Origin: Diplodia intermedia
Lineage: Eukaryota; Ascomycota; Dothideomycetes; Botryosphaeriales; Botryosphaeriaceae
DNA length: 64,000 bases
Assembly: GCA_021495925.1 (NCBI GenBank)
Contig: JAKEKT010000004.1
Span: 124,001-188,000 of the forward strand
Direction: 5' to 3'
Shown: positions 11,283 to 23,431 of the stretch, piece after piece
How the letters are laid out: each line of letters opens with the position of its first letter
Numbering within the stretch: position 1 is the first letter of the stretch
Program-made: the position numbers and the translations under genes
The notes under the pieces: generated by a model
The model's database searches: none
What the model was told of the DNA's origin: nothing
The model's input: only the letters and a program-made list of their open reading frames with translations

Positions 11283-13658
11283 CTAGTGCATCTGCCCGTG
11301 ACTGTTGTCCGACGACGCGGGGGTATCAATGTCTTGACGAGAGCGTGTGAGCCGGTGGCCCGATGCATGCTGTGGCCATGGCTCGACCCGCTCGCACCAG
11401 ACCATGCTCGCTCTCATGCCCTCGTCGCTCTCCAACTGACCTCGAGGCTGACTACGCATCCTCCTGCGCCGCCCTTCACGCTCTGCCACCACCGCCCGCA
11501 TCAGCTGACCAACCCTGCTCTTGCCGAGACGGCTGCACAGGACAAAGTCTTCCAGCAGTGCTTTCAGCACAGGGAAAGGCAGCGAGAGGAGGATGCTGGA
11601 TAGAATGCTGATCACGTGCTGCGACGGGCCCGTCGAGTCGACTGGCACCTCCCCGAACCGAATCTGGCTCAGACGCGGGTTGCGGCTGACTGGCCTAGCC
11701 TCCTCCGTTGACGGCATGCGCGGAACGTCGTGGAGCGGCGACGCAGACGTGTCAAGCTCGAAGTCATTCGGAAAGTTGTGGAGCAGGAACCCGTTGATCG
11801 TCTGCAGAAAATGCGTGCTGTACGAGCCATAGCTGGGCGCGAAGTCCGTGTCAAATTTCGAAGACGCGTCATCACTGGATGAGTCTTCTAGCGCATCGTC
11901 GACACGCCAGCTAGCGTCAAGCCCGCCGTCAAGCGCAAACGTCAGAGCCGTCTCGACAGTGTCCCAGCGCAGAAGCTCCGTGGCAATATCGAATCCACGG
12001 TTCACGATGCAACGAAGTTCAAGCCAGAAACCCGCTGCCACATAAGCCAATGCATGGCTCATCCGTTGCACGGGAGACCCATATCCGCTGGCTTCAGCCA
12101 CGTTGCCAGTGAATGATGGCAGGCCCTGAAGGAAATTCCTCGGACTGAGCATGTCCTCACTGTACAGATACTTCAACGCCTCCGCGAATATCGGCCCGTC
12201 CAGGAAGCGATCTTCAGCCAACACGTTGAGAACACGCAAGCCAGACTCTGAGTGAAAGGGCGGAGACTTCGATATGATATCAGCAAACTTGGGGTTGCGG
12301 CCAAGTATGATGCTGTGCACGGGCAAGTAGAGAATCATGTCGCGACCGCCACCAGTGTAGAGCTTGAGCACCGAATCCGCATACGCACGCGAGCCGAACT
12401 GAGAGCGCATGTAATCCCTCAAGCCAAACTCGGCCGCGCCTTGTGGGTATGTGGGTGGGAAGAGTGGCGCTGGCGCTTTGCGAGAATGCACGCCATTCTG
12501 GATTGGATGAACGAAGCGCTTCCGGCTAGGGTCCTCCAAAGGCGTCTCATTCGGCGTGTCGTCCGTTACCGGGATCCGCGGTGACGAAGCCTGTGATCCT
12601 GACCGAGAGAGAGGATGAAAGCCGTTGATGTGGACGGGAGAGAAGGACTGGCCATAACCAGCGCTAGGGTGAATGGGAGAGAAGCCAGAATTGGTCACAC
12701 TTGGGTTCGGCGTGGAATGACCTTGTCGAAGATGATGAGGCGGCAAAGGCTGGTCCACCCTCCTCCAGCCGAAGTTACCGGCTCCGTTTGGCGCCACGGC
12801 AGCAGGCATCATACCCGTGTGGGGTTCCGAGAAATGGTGGGCATGAGCCGGGAACGGGTAAGGCGGCGCCACCATGGTGGAAGGTGGGTAAGCTCCAGGC
12901 GGGGGAGGATATGGGAAGTTCCCGTTTGTGACTGGAGGTGCCGGGGACACGCTAGAAGAGTCGGGATATCCGCCGAATACGATACTGTTGGCACTGGGCT
13001 TCGGATTGTGCATGGTGGGAGGGATCGTGGGAGGTTGCGGGCGGGTGAAGGTGGACGAGGTAGCTGACGTAGGAGTAGAGCGGTCGGTAGAAGGGTAGAA
13101 GGGCGGAGGGAGCTGGAAGGGTGGGCGTTGCTGGCGGGCTTGTTGCTGCTGTTGCGGCTCACGCGAGCCGGCATGACCAGGCTCTTGAGACTGTTCCTGG
13201 TGGGACTCAGGCACCGCAGCAGCAATTTTACTAGCTTTGAAATTGATCAGCGACCGAGAGGAAACAGCGCCGAAGGGGGACGAGAAGAGCGCACCAGTTT
13301 CAGGCGTCGAAGAAGCAGGTACAGCGGCGGCGTCGGACGCGGTACCCGCAGCGTCAGCTGGAGCCTCCCCAACAGCGCCTGTGTTCACCATGCCCTCGGT
13401 GCCCGGGTGGGCATCGTTGTCATCTGCAACTGAAGGGGGATTGGCGGTGGCAGCAGCACGATCCGGCACGGGCTGAGCTGGAGGGTTGGGAGCAGTAGCG
13501 GCAGCGGCCTTGGGTGTCGGACGACTCTCAGGCTGCGGGTCCTTCGACTTGCGCTCAAACGACAAGGGAACGGCGGGGACGATGCGAGGGACAACGGGCG
13601 CAGGGGTCTGCGGTTTTGCGCGCGTGGAGCGGGCTCGCTCAGCAGTAGACGGAGCCAT
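11283..13658 (-). CDS. Large BTB/POZ-like protein with disordered Pro-rich N-terminus
   Basis: One exon of 791 residues. The first 400 residues are Pro/Ser/Gln-rich and disordered, with short Gln runs and PPPPGAYPP-like stretches. From about 420 an ordered region reads DSVLKLYTGGGRDMILYLPVHSIILGRNPKFADII and later IFAEALKYLYSEDML, which fits a BTB fold (strand-helix core, hydrophobic patch, then the Leu-Tyr-rich helix). The C-terminal 300 residues are helical and then basic. BTB domains mediate dimerisation and often Cullin-3 binding, but no role is claimed here. The ATG at 13658 is preferred over one 33 bases upstream because the upstream residues (MLCLRCLLPPA) look like leader sequence; this is uncertain. 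Confidence 0.7.
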   Translation of the reverse strand: MAPSTAERARSTRAKPQTPAPVVPRIVPAVPLSFERKSKDPQPESRPTPKAAAATAPNPPAQPVPDRAAATANPPSVADDNDAHPGTEGMVNTGAVGEAPADAAGTASDAAAVPASSTPETGALFSSPFGAVSSRSLINFKASKIAAAVPESHQEQSQEPGHAGSREPQQQQQARQQRPPFQLPPPFYPSTDRSTPTSATSSTFTRPQPPTIPPTMHNPKPSANSIVFGGYPDSSSVSPAPPVTNGNFPYPPPPGAYPPSTMVAPPYPFPAHAHHFSEPHTGMMPAAVAPNGAGNFGWRRVDQPLPPHHLRQGHSTPNPSVTNSGFSPIHPSAGYGQSFSPVHINGFHPLSRSGSQASSPRIPVTDDTPNETPLEDPSRKRFVHPIQNGVHSRKAPAPLFPPTYPQGAAEFGLRDYMRSQFGSRAYADSVLKLYTGGGRDMILYLPVHSIILGRNPKFADIISKSPPFHSESGLRVLNVLAEDRFLDGPIFAEALKYLYSEDMLSPRNFLQGLPSFTGNVAEASGYGSPVQRMSHALAYVAAGFWLELRCIVNRGFDIATELLRWDTVETALTFALDGGLDASWRVDDALEDSSSDDASSKFDTDFAPSYGSYSTHFLQTINGFLLHNFPNDFELDTSASPLHDVPRMPSTEEARPVSRNPRLSQIRFGEVPVDSTGPSQHVISILSSILLSLPFPVLKALLEDFVLCSRLGKSRVGQLMRAVVAEREGRRRRMRSQPRGQLESDEGMRASMVWCERVEPWPQHASGHRLTRSRQDIDTPASSDNSHGQMH

Positions 13659-14280
13659 GGCGGGCGGCAGCAAGCAGCGCAAGCAGAGCAAGCAGCAAAC
13701 GCGGCGAGTGGGCGAGGCGAGAGCGAGCGAGGAGGAGCTGGGGCGTCAGCGCCTCCAGGAGTAATTGCGAGACAGCGGAGCAGGCCAATTATCCTGGAGC
13801 GCCTGCGGAAAGACTGTCGGGTTGGGGCGGATGGTGAGGGTTCGGTGACGGGCAGGTAAATTGTCGGATGAAGGTTTCGCGCGCGCGGTGGGGAGCTGGC
13901 CAGCTCCGTCATACTTACTGGCCGCCGCTCACCGCCAGCACCACTCCGCCAGGCAGACGCGTCTCTGTGCCACCTGACAGCTCTTCTCATGCAGCCCGTC
14001 ACCGTTTGTGCCTGCAGCCCATGGCGCCACCGCGCGGCTCGCCAAAACACGCTCATCGGCTTGCTGACATGACATGGAGAAGGTGCCACTGGCGGTCGTG
14101 CCTGCTCTCTCCGGCGTGCCGTCGGTCCTCCTGCAGCATGCGTTCTGCCGGTTCCTCGCGCTGCCTCTACTCCTCTGCCTACAACTCTAAACTGCATGCC
14201 ATTGCCATTCTTTTGAAGCTCCCAGACCCTGTTCTACGCCAGCACCTTACCTCACAACATACTTGTCTTACTCCCGAGGT
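13659..14280. other. Intergenic, GC-rich
   Basis: A 622-base spacer between the BTB-like gene start and a weakly supported gene on the plus strand. A direct GCA/AGC-rich patch lies near 13670-13700. Nothing else was recognised. Confidence 0.45.
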
Positions 14281-15888
14281 ATGCCGCCCAGATCTGGAAC
14301 AAAAAGCAGGAAGTGGAAACGGGTGAAGGCGTTCGAGGAGGAGATAGGCAACGCTGGGAGGCTGAATCCTGAGCATTGTCAGGGTCAGTTTCAAAGCGCT
14401 TTCGAGCAATCCTGTTAAGGCTCGAACAGTGAACCCCTACCATGACTCCCATGCGCAACCGTCGCGAACCCAAGGTGTCCATCTCAGTTCCGTCTGGCCG
14501 CACGGGACGCCTCCAACATGCCCTAAAGCGCTTCGGCGCACGTCAAGGACTCACGTCGAGGCACGGAGCAGCGAAGGCCAAAGTCAAACACTCGATACGC
14601 AAGTTGAGGCCTCGCAAAAAGGTCGTCGTCAATGCCCAATAGACTCGCAGTCCGCTCCAGCAGAGCCCGACTTGGAGGCGCCATCGGCTCCGGCCTTCAC
14701 GTCTGAAATCCGGCAGTCGACAGCCCTCTCAGACTCACACAAGCAAAGTGATACTAGCATCAGCTCGCCTCCTCGTCACAACTCACCCAGAAACAAACCC
14801 GCCGTGACGGCCGATGGTAAGCAAACGTCAGATTGCGATCTGATTCCAAAGCATGCGGGCGTCGACCTGGAACCCACCACGATGGCCGATGGGGAGCAAG
14901 CACCAGATGGCGACCGAACTCCCAAGACTGCGGGCGTCGGCCTGGAACCTGCCAGCCCTCCTTCCAATCTACCGTATCCACACGTAGAGAGTGAGCGTGT
15001 TTGGCAGGATAAACCGGGGGTGAAAACATTTGCTGAAGAACACTTGCCTATGAGCCGTCCTTCTTCAGGCTCCTCCAAGTCTCCATGCGCGTCGCAACCC
15101 GTCTCCTTTCAACCGACCCGCACTCCTTCCAAATACTACCCTTTCACAATTTCAAACGGACCGGTTCTGTCTTCGCCTGGCAAGACCAACATGAATAGCA
15201 CACTGGCACCAAACGGAGTGAATCTCTACTACATCCACGTTTTATCCCCACCAAAACCTCGTGGGCGATACACCCCTCTTCCAGAGCCAACACCTGCTAT
15301 CTGTTCCGGGTGGGCAAACGACCGCCTACAGCCGCTATTGGCCAGCATAGCACATACGCATGCGGGAAAATACTGCCGGCATCACGAGAGCGACAAGCCT
15401 AACTTTGCACCTCTCGCACCGCCAATTTCAGACCGTTCAACTCCTCCATCCAGCAGCCAACCCAACAAACCAGCAGAGGCCACACGGTGATTAAACCCAC
15501 CGAAGCGCAGTCAACACCTCGGTCAAGTTTCGAAATGGCAAAAAGCGCCAAAGAAGAACGTCTTGTACAGGATGTGCTTAATGATTACCTTTTCGGCCGC
15601 CGAAAGATGCCCGGTCTAGGTCACAATGTAATTGAGGTCAACAAGAGCAAGCTGTTTCTACCCAGATACCCACAACAATGCAACGTTTGGTACAAACAAG
15701 CAAGCGGTGCTACTGGAATTGGAGAGATGGGTGTCAAGACGTCTTGTCTTGGAACAGGCAGAGTTCGCTGGGAGTCGTTGCCTGACCCTGATGGTGATTT
15801 CGTTGAGTGGCCGCCGCTGAGCGGGTTGATTTGGAAGAGCTCCGGTCTAGACAGGATCACCCTTGGACTGAACGAGCCAGAAGTCTGA
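14281..15888 (+). CDS. Hypothetical low-complexity protein (uncertain model)
   Basis: Proposed exons 14281-14383, 14430-15309 and 15432-15888 give 479 residues. The start is basic (MPPRSGTKSRKWKRVKAF). The first intron has a GTCAGT donor. The second has a CTAAC branch-like site 26 bases before TTTCAG but a poor donor. Without the second intron there would be two overlapping products, one ending at 15490 and one starting near 15487. Residues around 145-200 hold an imperfect tandem duplication of about 30 residues (ADGKQTSDCDLIPKHAGVDLEP and ADGEQAPDGDRTPKTAGVGLEP). The C-terminal 130 residues look more folded (KLFLPRYPQQCNVWYKQ, VRWESLPDPDG). I do not recognise the family. Confidence 0.35.
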
Positions 15889-16228
15889 ATGGAACACATA
15901 TTGGTAAGGGTTCACTATATCCTTAGCTCGACTTTCTGTAGCTCTTGTCCCTTATGCTGAAACTCGAATTGCATGATTTTTCCTCAATGTCCCTCCCCGC
16001 TTGTGACGTGAAGCTGTAGTACCCAACTAAGATCTGTCCTGTCAAAGCATTTCCCCGGACTCCTAATGCTCAAAATTACATATAGCTACGAGGTCGGCCC
16101 GTATAGTGTTGCACCGAGGTTGAGCTGAAGCTCTTGAGCGGAAGCTCCTGTTCACAGATATGACGTGTATCTCTCTCTATATGGACATTTCAACTGCCCA
16201 TCCTATTTATCGCACGCAGAGGGCGAGT
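15889..16228. other. Convergent spacer
   Basis: 340 bases between two convergent genes, moderately AT-rich. Presumably both 3' untranslated regions. No feature was seen. Confidence 0.5.
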
Positions 16229-18367
16229 TCATACCAGGGTAAATCGATAGAGCGTTCTACCTTTTTCATCGATACCCTCCGCCAACCCAAAGCCACTTGC
16301 ATTTTCCAAGACACCAATCCCTTCTAAAATGTCGTTGCCTCCGTAAAGCAAAATATCGACCTCAAAATAGGCCGTCCGCCTGAAGTGGCCGCTCGCCCCC
16401 GGCATTGGCTCCAACAGCAACCCTTCAACGGATCCAGCGATGGGCGATCCGACTGGGAAAAACAAAGTACCTGTGGGGACCACGTAATTGTTCGCGTCGG
16501 CGAACTCGGCACCCCACTCATCAAGCACTACCTTCATGCTCCACGGTGTGGCATCCTCGGCCGCTCGGTAAAGACTGAGTGGGCTCTCCAAGACCCTCAA
16601 CGGTAGAGACTGGGTAGTCCGATACAGCAATCCCTCCACCCTCAGCCGCGCATCGCTCAACTGGCCCGTCTCCACGCCATCGAACCCTTCCACCTCCGGC
16701 ACCATCTCCCTCACGAGTCTCTTTCCACCATCATCATCCCCCCGCGCCGCTGAGTAGTGCCACGCGCTCCTAGCCTCGACTTGGCAGTCCAGACTCGCCC
16801 AACTCCACGACGGCGCGCGCCATGGCCGCGGTCGCCTGATCCATGCACTTCCCAGTGGCAGGAGCGCGTCGACGTCGGTGCGCCACAGCACGTCGTCGAC
16901 AATGCGACTCCTCCACAGGCCGGCAACGTAGGCGTCGCCAGTGGCGTCGCGCATCGTCTCCGCGAGCGCCTGCACCGCGATCAGCTTGTCCTGGCCGCGC
17001 GTCAGTGCCGTCGCGCTGTACGCGTTGACGAGCTCGCTCCAGCGGGCATACGGCTCGTTACTGCGACATTCGTCCGTGCCCAGACGACTCCTCTCCTGCT
17101 GGAGGGCGCGGAGGCAGCGCATGAAGTTGGACGACACGCGCGGGACGTGCGGTCCGAGGTCCTTGGTGCGCAGGTCGCGCGGGAACATCTCCGAGTGGAA
17201 GATGGTGTTGCATTGCCAGTACAGCTGGTTGCAGCCAAAGTGCAGGATGCGCGGCGCGAGCAGGCGCTCCTGCAGCACCCACCCGCGGGCGTTGAGCGGG
17301 GCGGATTCGACCTCGCGGTCCCAGATGTCGCCGTTGAAGAGGTAGTAGGCGCCGGGCGGTTTGTGGGCGAGGAGGTCTGGAGCATGCCAGGTGATGGACA
17401 CGGGAATATGGCGGATAATGTGCGGGTTGCGTGGGAAAGAGAGTCCTTCGTGGTCGGACGAGGCGGCCGATGCGGCCAGGTTCAGCGCCCCACGGAGGTA
17501 TATGTGACGCATCATGGCGGACTCGGCGCGCCAGTCATCTGCGCAGTCTTGTAGGATACCTTGTTGTGTGAGGCGGAGATTTCGTGACTACAAGCGGAAA
17601 ATCAGCACTCACATAAAGAGTCTATCCAAAGGTAGCGCAAGCCCAGCTTCCGGGTTACGAAGATTGCTTGCTGGAACGTCTGGGGGAGATGTTGCACGTC
17701 AATGCCCTTTTGAAAGGCACCAAGGCTGGCCTTTGTCAGGCGCACCGTTTGGGAATTGCCCCAGCAATGGCTGAGTGTTGCGTACGGTTCGGCAACAGGG
17801 CATGCTGGCACGAGCACTTTGACAACAGAGGGAGCATCCGGAGCCCCGACATCGACGACTCTGCTCGGGAAGAAGGGTTTGTTCTCGGTGGGAGCTTCGG
17901 CGCACGCATGGCAATGTTCGTTGAGACACGTCTCGAACCATCTCCGTGCTGTTGCCAACGATGACTCGCAGACGGTCATAGAAGTGTGACTAAAAGTGGA
18001 CGCGGCGTGCTCGGCCTCTATTCCGAAGTTAGGAAGCCGTTCAGGGAAGTAGGCTGACAACCGGACTCTCAGCTTCTATCAACTTGACGATGGCCTGGGA
18101 CGAGATGGACGAGGTAGACCTCCCGGATGCCGCGTATCTGCGCTCGATGAAAAGAAGCTCGTCGTCAAGGAATAGCCACTCGATTCTGGAGTGTTTGTCA
18201 AAGTCGAGGAACCCGTCGCACGTGCTGATAAGGTTGCAGAGATGGCAGCCTGCTAAGACCGAGGCATTGAACGATTGCAGGGTGGCATGATGGACTCGAA
18301 TGTTCAGCGGCGAGGCCGTCCTCGCGCTGGTCCCGGCAAAAACATTTTCACAAGCGTCGCAGAGCAT
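16229..18367 (-). CDS. HET-domain (heterokaryon incompatibility) protein
   Basis: Minus-strand exons 18367-18120 (end provisional), 18067-17613 and 17559-16229 give 677 residues. The HET domain is clear: PYATLSHCWG, then LPQTFQQAI and LGLRYLWIDSLCILQD; the last motif is completed only by the second intron (17612-17560). The N-terminus carries cysteine-rich motifs (MLCDACENVF, GCHLCNLI) usual for this class. The C-terminal part contains ARGWVLQERLLAPRILHF, another HET hallmark. HET proteins trigger programmed death when incompatible hyphae fuse; many copies have unknown roles. The first intron is not convincing: I used a GTCTAC donor and a CTGAG acceptor because the frame must shift between residues ERRYAASG and VRLSAYFPERL. 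A real frameshift is the alternative, which would make this a pseudogene. Confidence 0.75.
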
Positions 18368-18757
18368 TCTGCAGAGAACAGAACAAGATGAAAACGGGCA
18401 GAAGGGAACGAGGGGCCGTAACCTTATTACCCGCGCCGCAATGGCTGTGCAGCGACACGGGCCACCCGGCGCCTATGTAGCGCGCAAGAACATCCGTGGG
18501 AGCGGATGCATGGCGCAGGATCCTCTTCTCGGCAGCTGAAGCAAATACCCACAACTATGTCCAGACACAGGGGTGGTCAGTAGAGCTCGTTGTTGTGCGA
18601 GTAGTGGAGCAAAGCGGGGCGGGAGTCCCTTGGCCCAAGCTCCGTCGGGGAAACTAGTCGCCGCCGCATTGTTTACTTTTGGCAGGCTCGTTGCGTTGCC
18701 GGCTGCCGTTGCCAAAACAAACCTCTCGACAGACAAGCCAAGCAGGCTTTTTTCAAC
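18368..18757. promoter_or_regulatory. Divergent upstream region, HET gene / spindle pole body gene
   Basis: A 390-base region between divergent starts. No motif was recognised. Confidence 0.45.
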
Positions 18758-21059
18758 ATGTCGACGCCATTGTCGCCCTCCCCGGCTTCCTTCTCCTTCG
18801 ACGCCAGAACACCCTCTTCTGCTCGCCATCGCGCCGTCAGCAACCTGTCGCACGTCTCCCCGAAATCGCCTCTCGTCAACATGGAGGATTCCGGCGTCGA
18901 TTCGCCCAGCTCGCCTTTCATATCCATTGTCGACCAGGAGAATCTGCCGCCCCGGGCAGACTCTCAGACAGACAAGACCGAGGACCTAAAAATCATCGAC
19001 GACGAAAAAACGGTGCAATCTGTGCGGAAAGCGTCCGCCGACATTCTTTCACCCATCAAGACGTCGCGCATCAACAGCCGTTCCCCGAGCAAGCGGCCTC
19101 CCATCGCCGAGCCGCAAGTCGATGCTGCCAAGTCTCCTAGGCCCGTTGAAGTTGAGCCTACTCTGCGCGCCAATGAAGGACTCACTGTGGCCATTGACGC
19201 CATGGAGGCTGAGAAGGCGAACGCCACCTTTAGCGACATTTCATACTACCACAACGCGAACGAGCCCATTGATGATCAGGAAGACGCAAGTGACATCGAT
19301 AACACCTGCTTCAGTAACTTTTCCGAGATCCCGAACGCAGACATGACCATGTTTGCAAAACTTGGAAATAAGAGTCCCACGAAGCAGCTTTTTGCAAACG
19401 TATGGCAACTCCTACCTTGAGCCAAAAATCGAACGTGCAGTTTCCGCTGACAACCTTCTTTAGGTGAAGACCCCTCGCAAAACTCCAGGTACTCCTGGTA
19501 CTGCTCGCAAGCGCGAGTACCACGGCTACGACAGGTCTCCTTCTCCGACCCCGCGTCGCCACAAGAGCCCGGCAGTGCAGGAGAGGGATGGCGATACAAC
19601 AAACTTGCTCTTGGACTTTACCGAACAATTCCACGCCTTTTCCGGCTCAGGTCGAAGATCTCCCACCAAGCGCCATTCACCCTCCAAGTCCGCCGGCGGC
19701 GAGGCGAGCCTGCGAAACTTTTTGAACAACCAGCGTTCGCCCGCAAAGAATAGTGCCGAGCCATCCACTCCTCGGCGGCAAAGCAACCTTATGAACCTCC
19801 TTGACTTTGAACTTCCTCCGATGCCGACGCCGAGATCCGTCCCGACCATTACCGTGCGCGAGATGGAGTCGATGAAGTCCACTTACCAGTCGCAAATATC
19901 CTCTCTCACAGCCACGCTCAGCGGCCGTGCCGCCGAGGTCGATAGTCTGAAGAAGGCTGTCGCCGATGCTGAGCGCCGAGTAGGTGAGGCGCAGGAGCAG
20001 GTTCGTGAAGAAACCTCAGCCCGCGAACACGCTGAGAGAGAGAAATCGGATTGGGAGAGGCGCGGCGTTGAGGTTGAGGATGTCCTCCGTAGCATCCGCG
20101 AAGAAGTATTCAGGAGCGACAAAGAGCGCGAAGAGCTTCTTCGCAAGCTCGAGGAGAGCGACCGCCGAGCTGAAGAGGCAGAAGCACGCGTCGCGGAGAA
20201 TGAGACGCGCGCGCTTGAAGCAGAGAGCAAGATTGTTGACCAGAGTATCATGACGACCGCTGATAGCGGCGACAAAGGTCCGCGCTACACTGCTGAGGAG
20301 GTCCAGCGGCAGATCGACGAAAAGGTCGCGACACTATGTCGTGAGCTGCATGTCGTGTACAAGAAGAAACACGAGACGAAGGTCGCAGCGCTCAAGAAAT
20401 CCTACGAATCAAAGGCTGAGAAGAAGCACGCTGAACTTACACACAAGGTCGAGGAGCTCAGTAAGCAAATTGAGGACCTTCAAGCCCGCAAGGACGATGC
20501 ATTACCAGGATCCCTACCCGAAGGCTTCGACCCTCACGCTGCCGCCAACCGTGAGGCGGACCTCAAGCGTCTCGAGGAACAGAATTCAGAACTTGAGCAG
20601 CAGAAGACTCGCCTCGCAGGCCTGGCAGGTGAGATCGAGGCTGCCCGCGCTGAGCGTACCCAGCTGCTGCAAGAGCTCGAGAATGAGCGCCGCGAGAAGG
20701 GCGAGCTGGTGGCTGCTGTGGATGAGATGCTCTCACTGCAGGCCACTGAAGCTGCCACACCCCGGCAGCAGGCGGTGGTTGAAGACTTCCGCCGTAGTGT
20801 GAGCGGAGCCAATGCCACTCCAAGAGCCAGACCCGAGAACAGCAGCGGCCCCTCGGAGTTCCGCAGCAGCGGTATTGGTAAGCCGTCCGGTCTCCGTGGC
20901 CCCGGCTTCGGTTTCGGTGGCGGCGCTACCGGCGAGAGCAGGATCGGTAGGGGAGCTGGTGCATCGGGTGTGAACAGGAGTGGAGCTCCCGGTGTGCCCA
21001 AGAGCAGGATGATGTCGAACATCGAGCGGATGGGCATAAGTGGCAGGGGCCAAGAGTAG
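18758..21059 (+). CDS. Cut12/SnaD-like spindle pole body protein
   Basis: Exons 18758-19399 and 19464-21059 encode 745 residues. The intron keeps phase and joins QLFANV to KTPRKTPGTPG. The N-terminal 300 residues are disordered with many SP/TP sites, as expected of a mitotic-kinase target. A conserved block follows (NLLLDFTEQF, NLLDFELPPMPTPRSVPTITVREMES), then long coiled coils (about residues 320-420 and 470-640), then a Gly/Arg-rich tail. This is the pattern of fungal Cut12-family spindle pole body proteins (fission yeast Cut12, Aspergillus SnaD), which help activate and insert spindle poles. The coiled coils alone could suggest other structural proteins; the conserved block supports the family call. 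Confidence 0.7.
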
Positions 21060-21563
21060 ATGTCGCATACGGACTGGCTCATTGCACACAGTATGCCATA
21101 CATGCATCGAAAGTAGGAGTTAGGGGAGGTGCTGGATGTTTCATTCGATTTCCCGAACAGGCCAGAGGCCTCAAGGCGGGTGGCGTTTTGGACGGGCGAA
21201 CTTAACGGACTTCTTGGGGTTTGGGTTGAAGGGATGGTTTTGTCTACGGACAGGATGTTCTTCGTCTTGGATTGGAGACCATTATTTCCCTTTTTGTTTG
21301 TTTGCTTGTAACGATTCTGACGCTCAATGTTGATACCAAATTCTGGAGATTGGAAATTGCACCTTGCACGCGCGCAAGGGGAAAGAGAAAATTACGGTTC
21401 ATAAAGATTCCAATACATGGCTTTCGCAATTCGTGACTTCCTCTTCATTTTGGCCATTGCGGCCATGCTTTATGATCTAAAGGGTATCATATTATTGAAT
21501 CGTAAATTAGCTCCTTAGCGCCAACCCAGCCTTTCGAACGTTTAAGGGATATGATATCTCTTT
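21060..21563. other. Convergent spacer
   Basis: 504 bases between the 3' ends of the SnaD-like gene and NSE1. More AT-rich than its surroundings. No feature beyond probable 3' untranslated regions. Confidence 0.5.
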
Positions 21564-22744
21564 TTAATCTGATCCGTCATCATCATCCACGGTATGCATC
21601 GTTGTCCTCCTTGACGAAGAAGCAGCCGTTGCGTTGCTCGTGCGGTTACGGTTCGGGGGTTTAGCCGCACGCTCGCCAACGAAGTCCTCCTCTGTCCACT
21701 CCGCTTTGCAGATGGGGCACTTCTTATCGGGCAGCGTACGGAAGAACTGGCGGACGCAAGCATCGTGCAGCCTGCAACGGCAGTCGCGGTTTGAGCAGCG
21801 CTGACCCTACATTGATAGCAATCGCGTCAGTAGTCATTTCCTCGTAACCAAATAGGAACCACTCTGTTCTTGAGAATGCAAGCACTACTCACCACCGTCA
21901 CAATCTCCCTGCACGCCTCGCACATCTTCACCCGTTCCGCGCCCTCTTCGTCGCTGTCGTCACCGCCGGCCGGCTCGTTGTACGTTTCTATCAGCCACCC
22001 GCGCAACTCCATTAGCGCCCGCGGGCTCAGCGAGAAGAAACCCTTGGCGCTCTTCTCGAACCAGCCTTCCTCGACCAAGTCATCTAGCACCTTCTGCGCC
22101 TGTGCCATGGTCAGACTCGCACCACTCGACCCTTGCGACTCCGCCCCCGCTCCTCCCGGGGCACCGGCCCCCGACTCCCGACTCCGTGGCGGCGCCTTGT
22201 GCAGGTTGAGCGCCTGCATGGACGTCAGCGCGAGCACCTCGGCGCGTCGCGTATTGTGCGTCTCGAAGACGGCGTCGAGCAGGCGCTTGACGTAGGCGAT
22301 CTCGTCGGGCGAGTGGGTGGTGGCGAGCTGGGTGAGGGCGTCCGACGTTGCGTTGACGACGGCGTAGACGAGCGGCTGTCGGTGCGGCGACGTCGTCTGC
22401 GGGTGGGCGGACCGGATCTCGAGGTCGAGCGGCGAGAGCGCGGCGTTGCAGGCGGAGATATAGCTGTGGAAGTCGGCTTCGGTTATGTCGGCGGATGTGA
22501 CGGGACGGTTTGCTGTGCGGCGCGGATTGGCGCGGGGTCAGCTCGCTGGGACATCGGAAGGCGACTGGGAAGAGAGTAGGTGATGTTGGGAGAGGCACGG
22601 CGTGGGGAGGTCTTTACCGTCGCGCGCGGAAAGGATGGCGGCGAGGATGGGTTGGGCTTCCTCGAAGGTCAGGACGGATCGGGCTAAAAAGGCCTGCAGG
22701 AAGGCCCGGTGGCTGTGGTTGTATGCAGGAGTGGAGTCTGCCAT
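21564..22744 (-). CDS. nse1: NSE1 RING subunit of the SMC5/6 complex
   Basis: Minus-strand exons 22744-22618, 22512-21893 and 21806-21564 give 329 residues. Nse1 pairs with Nse3 and has E3 ubiquitin ligase activity in the SMC5/6 DNA-repair complex in the nucleus. The N-terminal winged-helix part is visible (HRAFLQAFLARSVLTFEEAQ, then TSADITEADFHSYISACNAAL), followed by a second helical unit with VLDDLVEEGWFEKS and FFSLSPRALMEL. The C-terminal variant RING runs across the last intron: MCEAC, RCSNRDC, RCRLHDAC and KKCPICKAEW, consistent with the C4HC3 arrangement of this family. The tail is Ser/Thr-rich. Both introns are GT..AG and in phase. Confidence 0.88.
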
Positions 22745-23431
22745 TATGTAGTAGGCACGTCGAGTGGTCGTGAGGCACGAGGCTGGAGAGGTGAATTTTA
22801 TGAGACAAAGCATGGGGGAAGGCGCGTCGTGGGAGACGCGTCTTGGGTCCGTGCACGTGCGTCATGATTTTTACTATCTGGGGACTCGAAATCTACGCGT
22901 TCACAAATGATGCCTTCGGAGGAATGTGATGCTGCCAGATGTACGAAACTTCCCTGATTAACAGAGTCGCAATAATATCAGCCTAAACCGAAGTCGCACA
23001 TGCACTTTAGTAGCTTGGTTTGATACTAAAACAAATTTTTGATCGTGAGCTGGCAGATGGATATGTTATCATGACTACAGATTCAAGAGAATACCACCTT
23101 CCACATCCCCGCACGGATATCAGTATTGAGGGGACGGGCCTCGATTATGTACAACAAATAGGTAAAGCCACACCGGAATAAACAGAACACAAACCCCACA
23201 AAGAAGATAGACATACAATTACGCGAATGAATATATAATACATAAGCTCTAGGTTACTATCAAGGGTGTCTTTAGTCTATGACGTCCAAAATTACCATCT
23301 ATCTTCTTAACTTTTCATCAAGTTCAATCTCTTGTTAGCAATCTAAGGTCATAAGCGTTCTAAAGAAAATGGTCCTAAAAACATAAGCGCTGTTAAACCG
23401 GAAACCTCCAAACACCATGAGTAGCACCATT
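22745..23431. other. AT-rich intergenic
   Basis: 687 bases, clearly AT-rich from about 22870 to 23420 compared with the GC-rich genes on either side. No open frame of interest and no terminal repeats seen. It separates NSE1 from the GlcNAc cluster. Confidence 0.5.
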
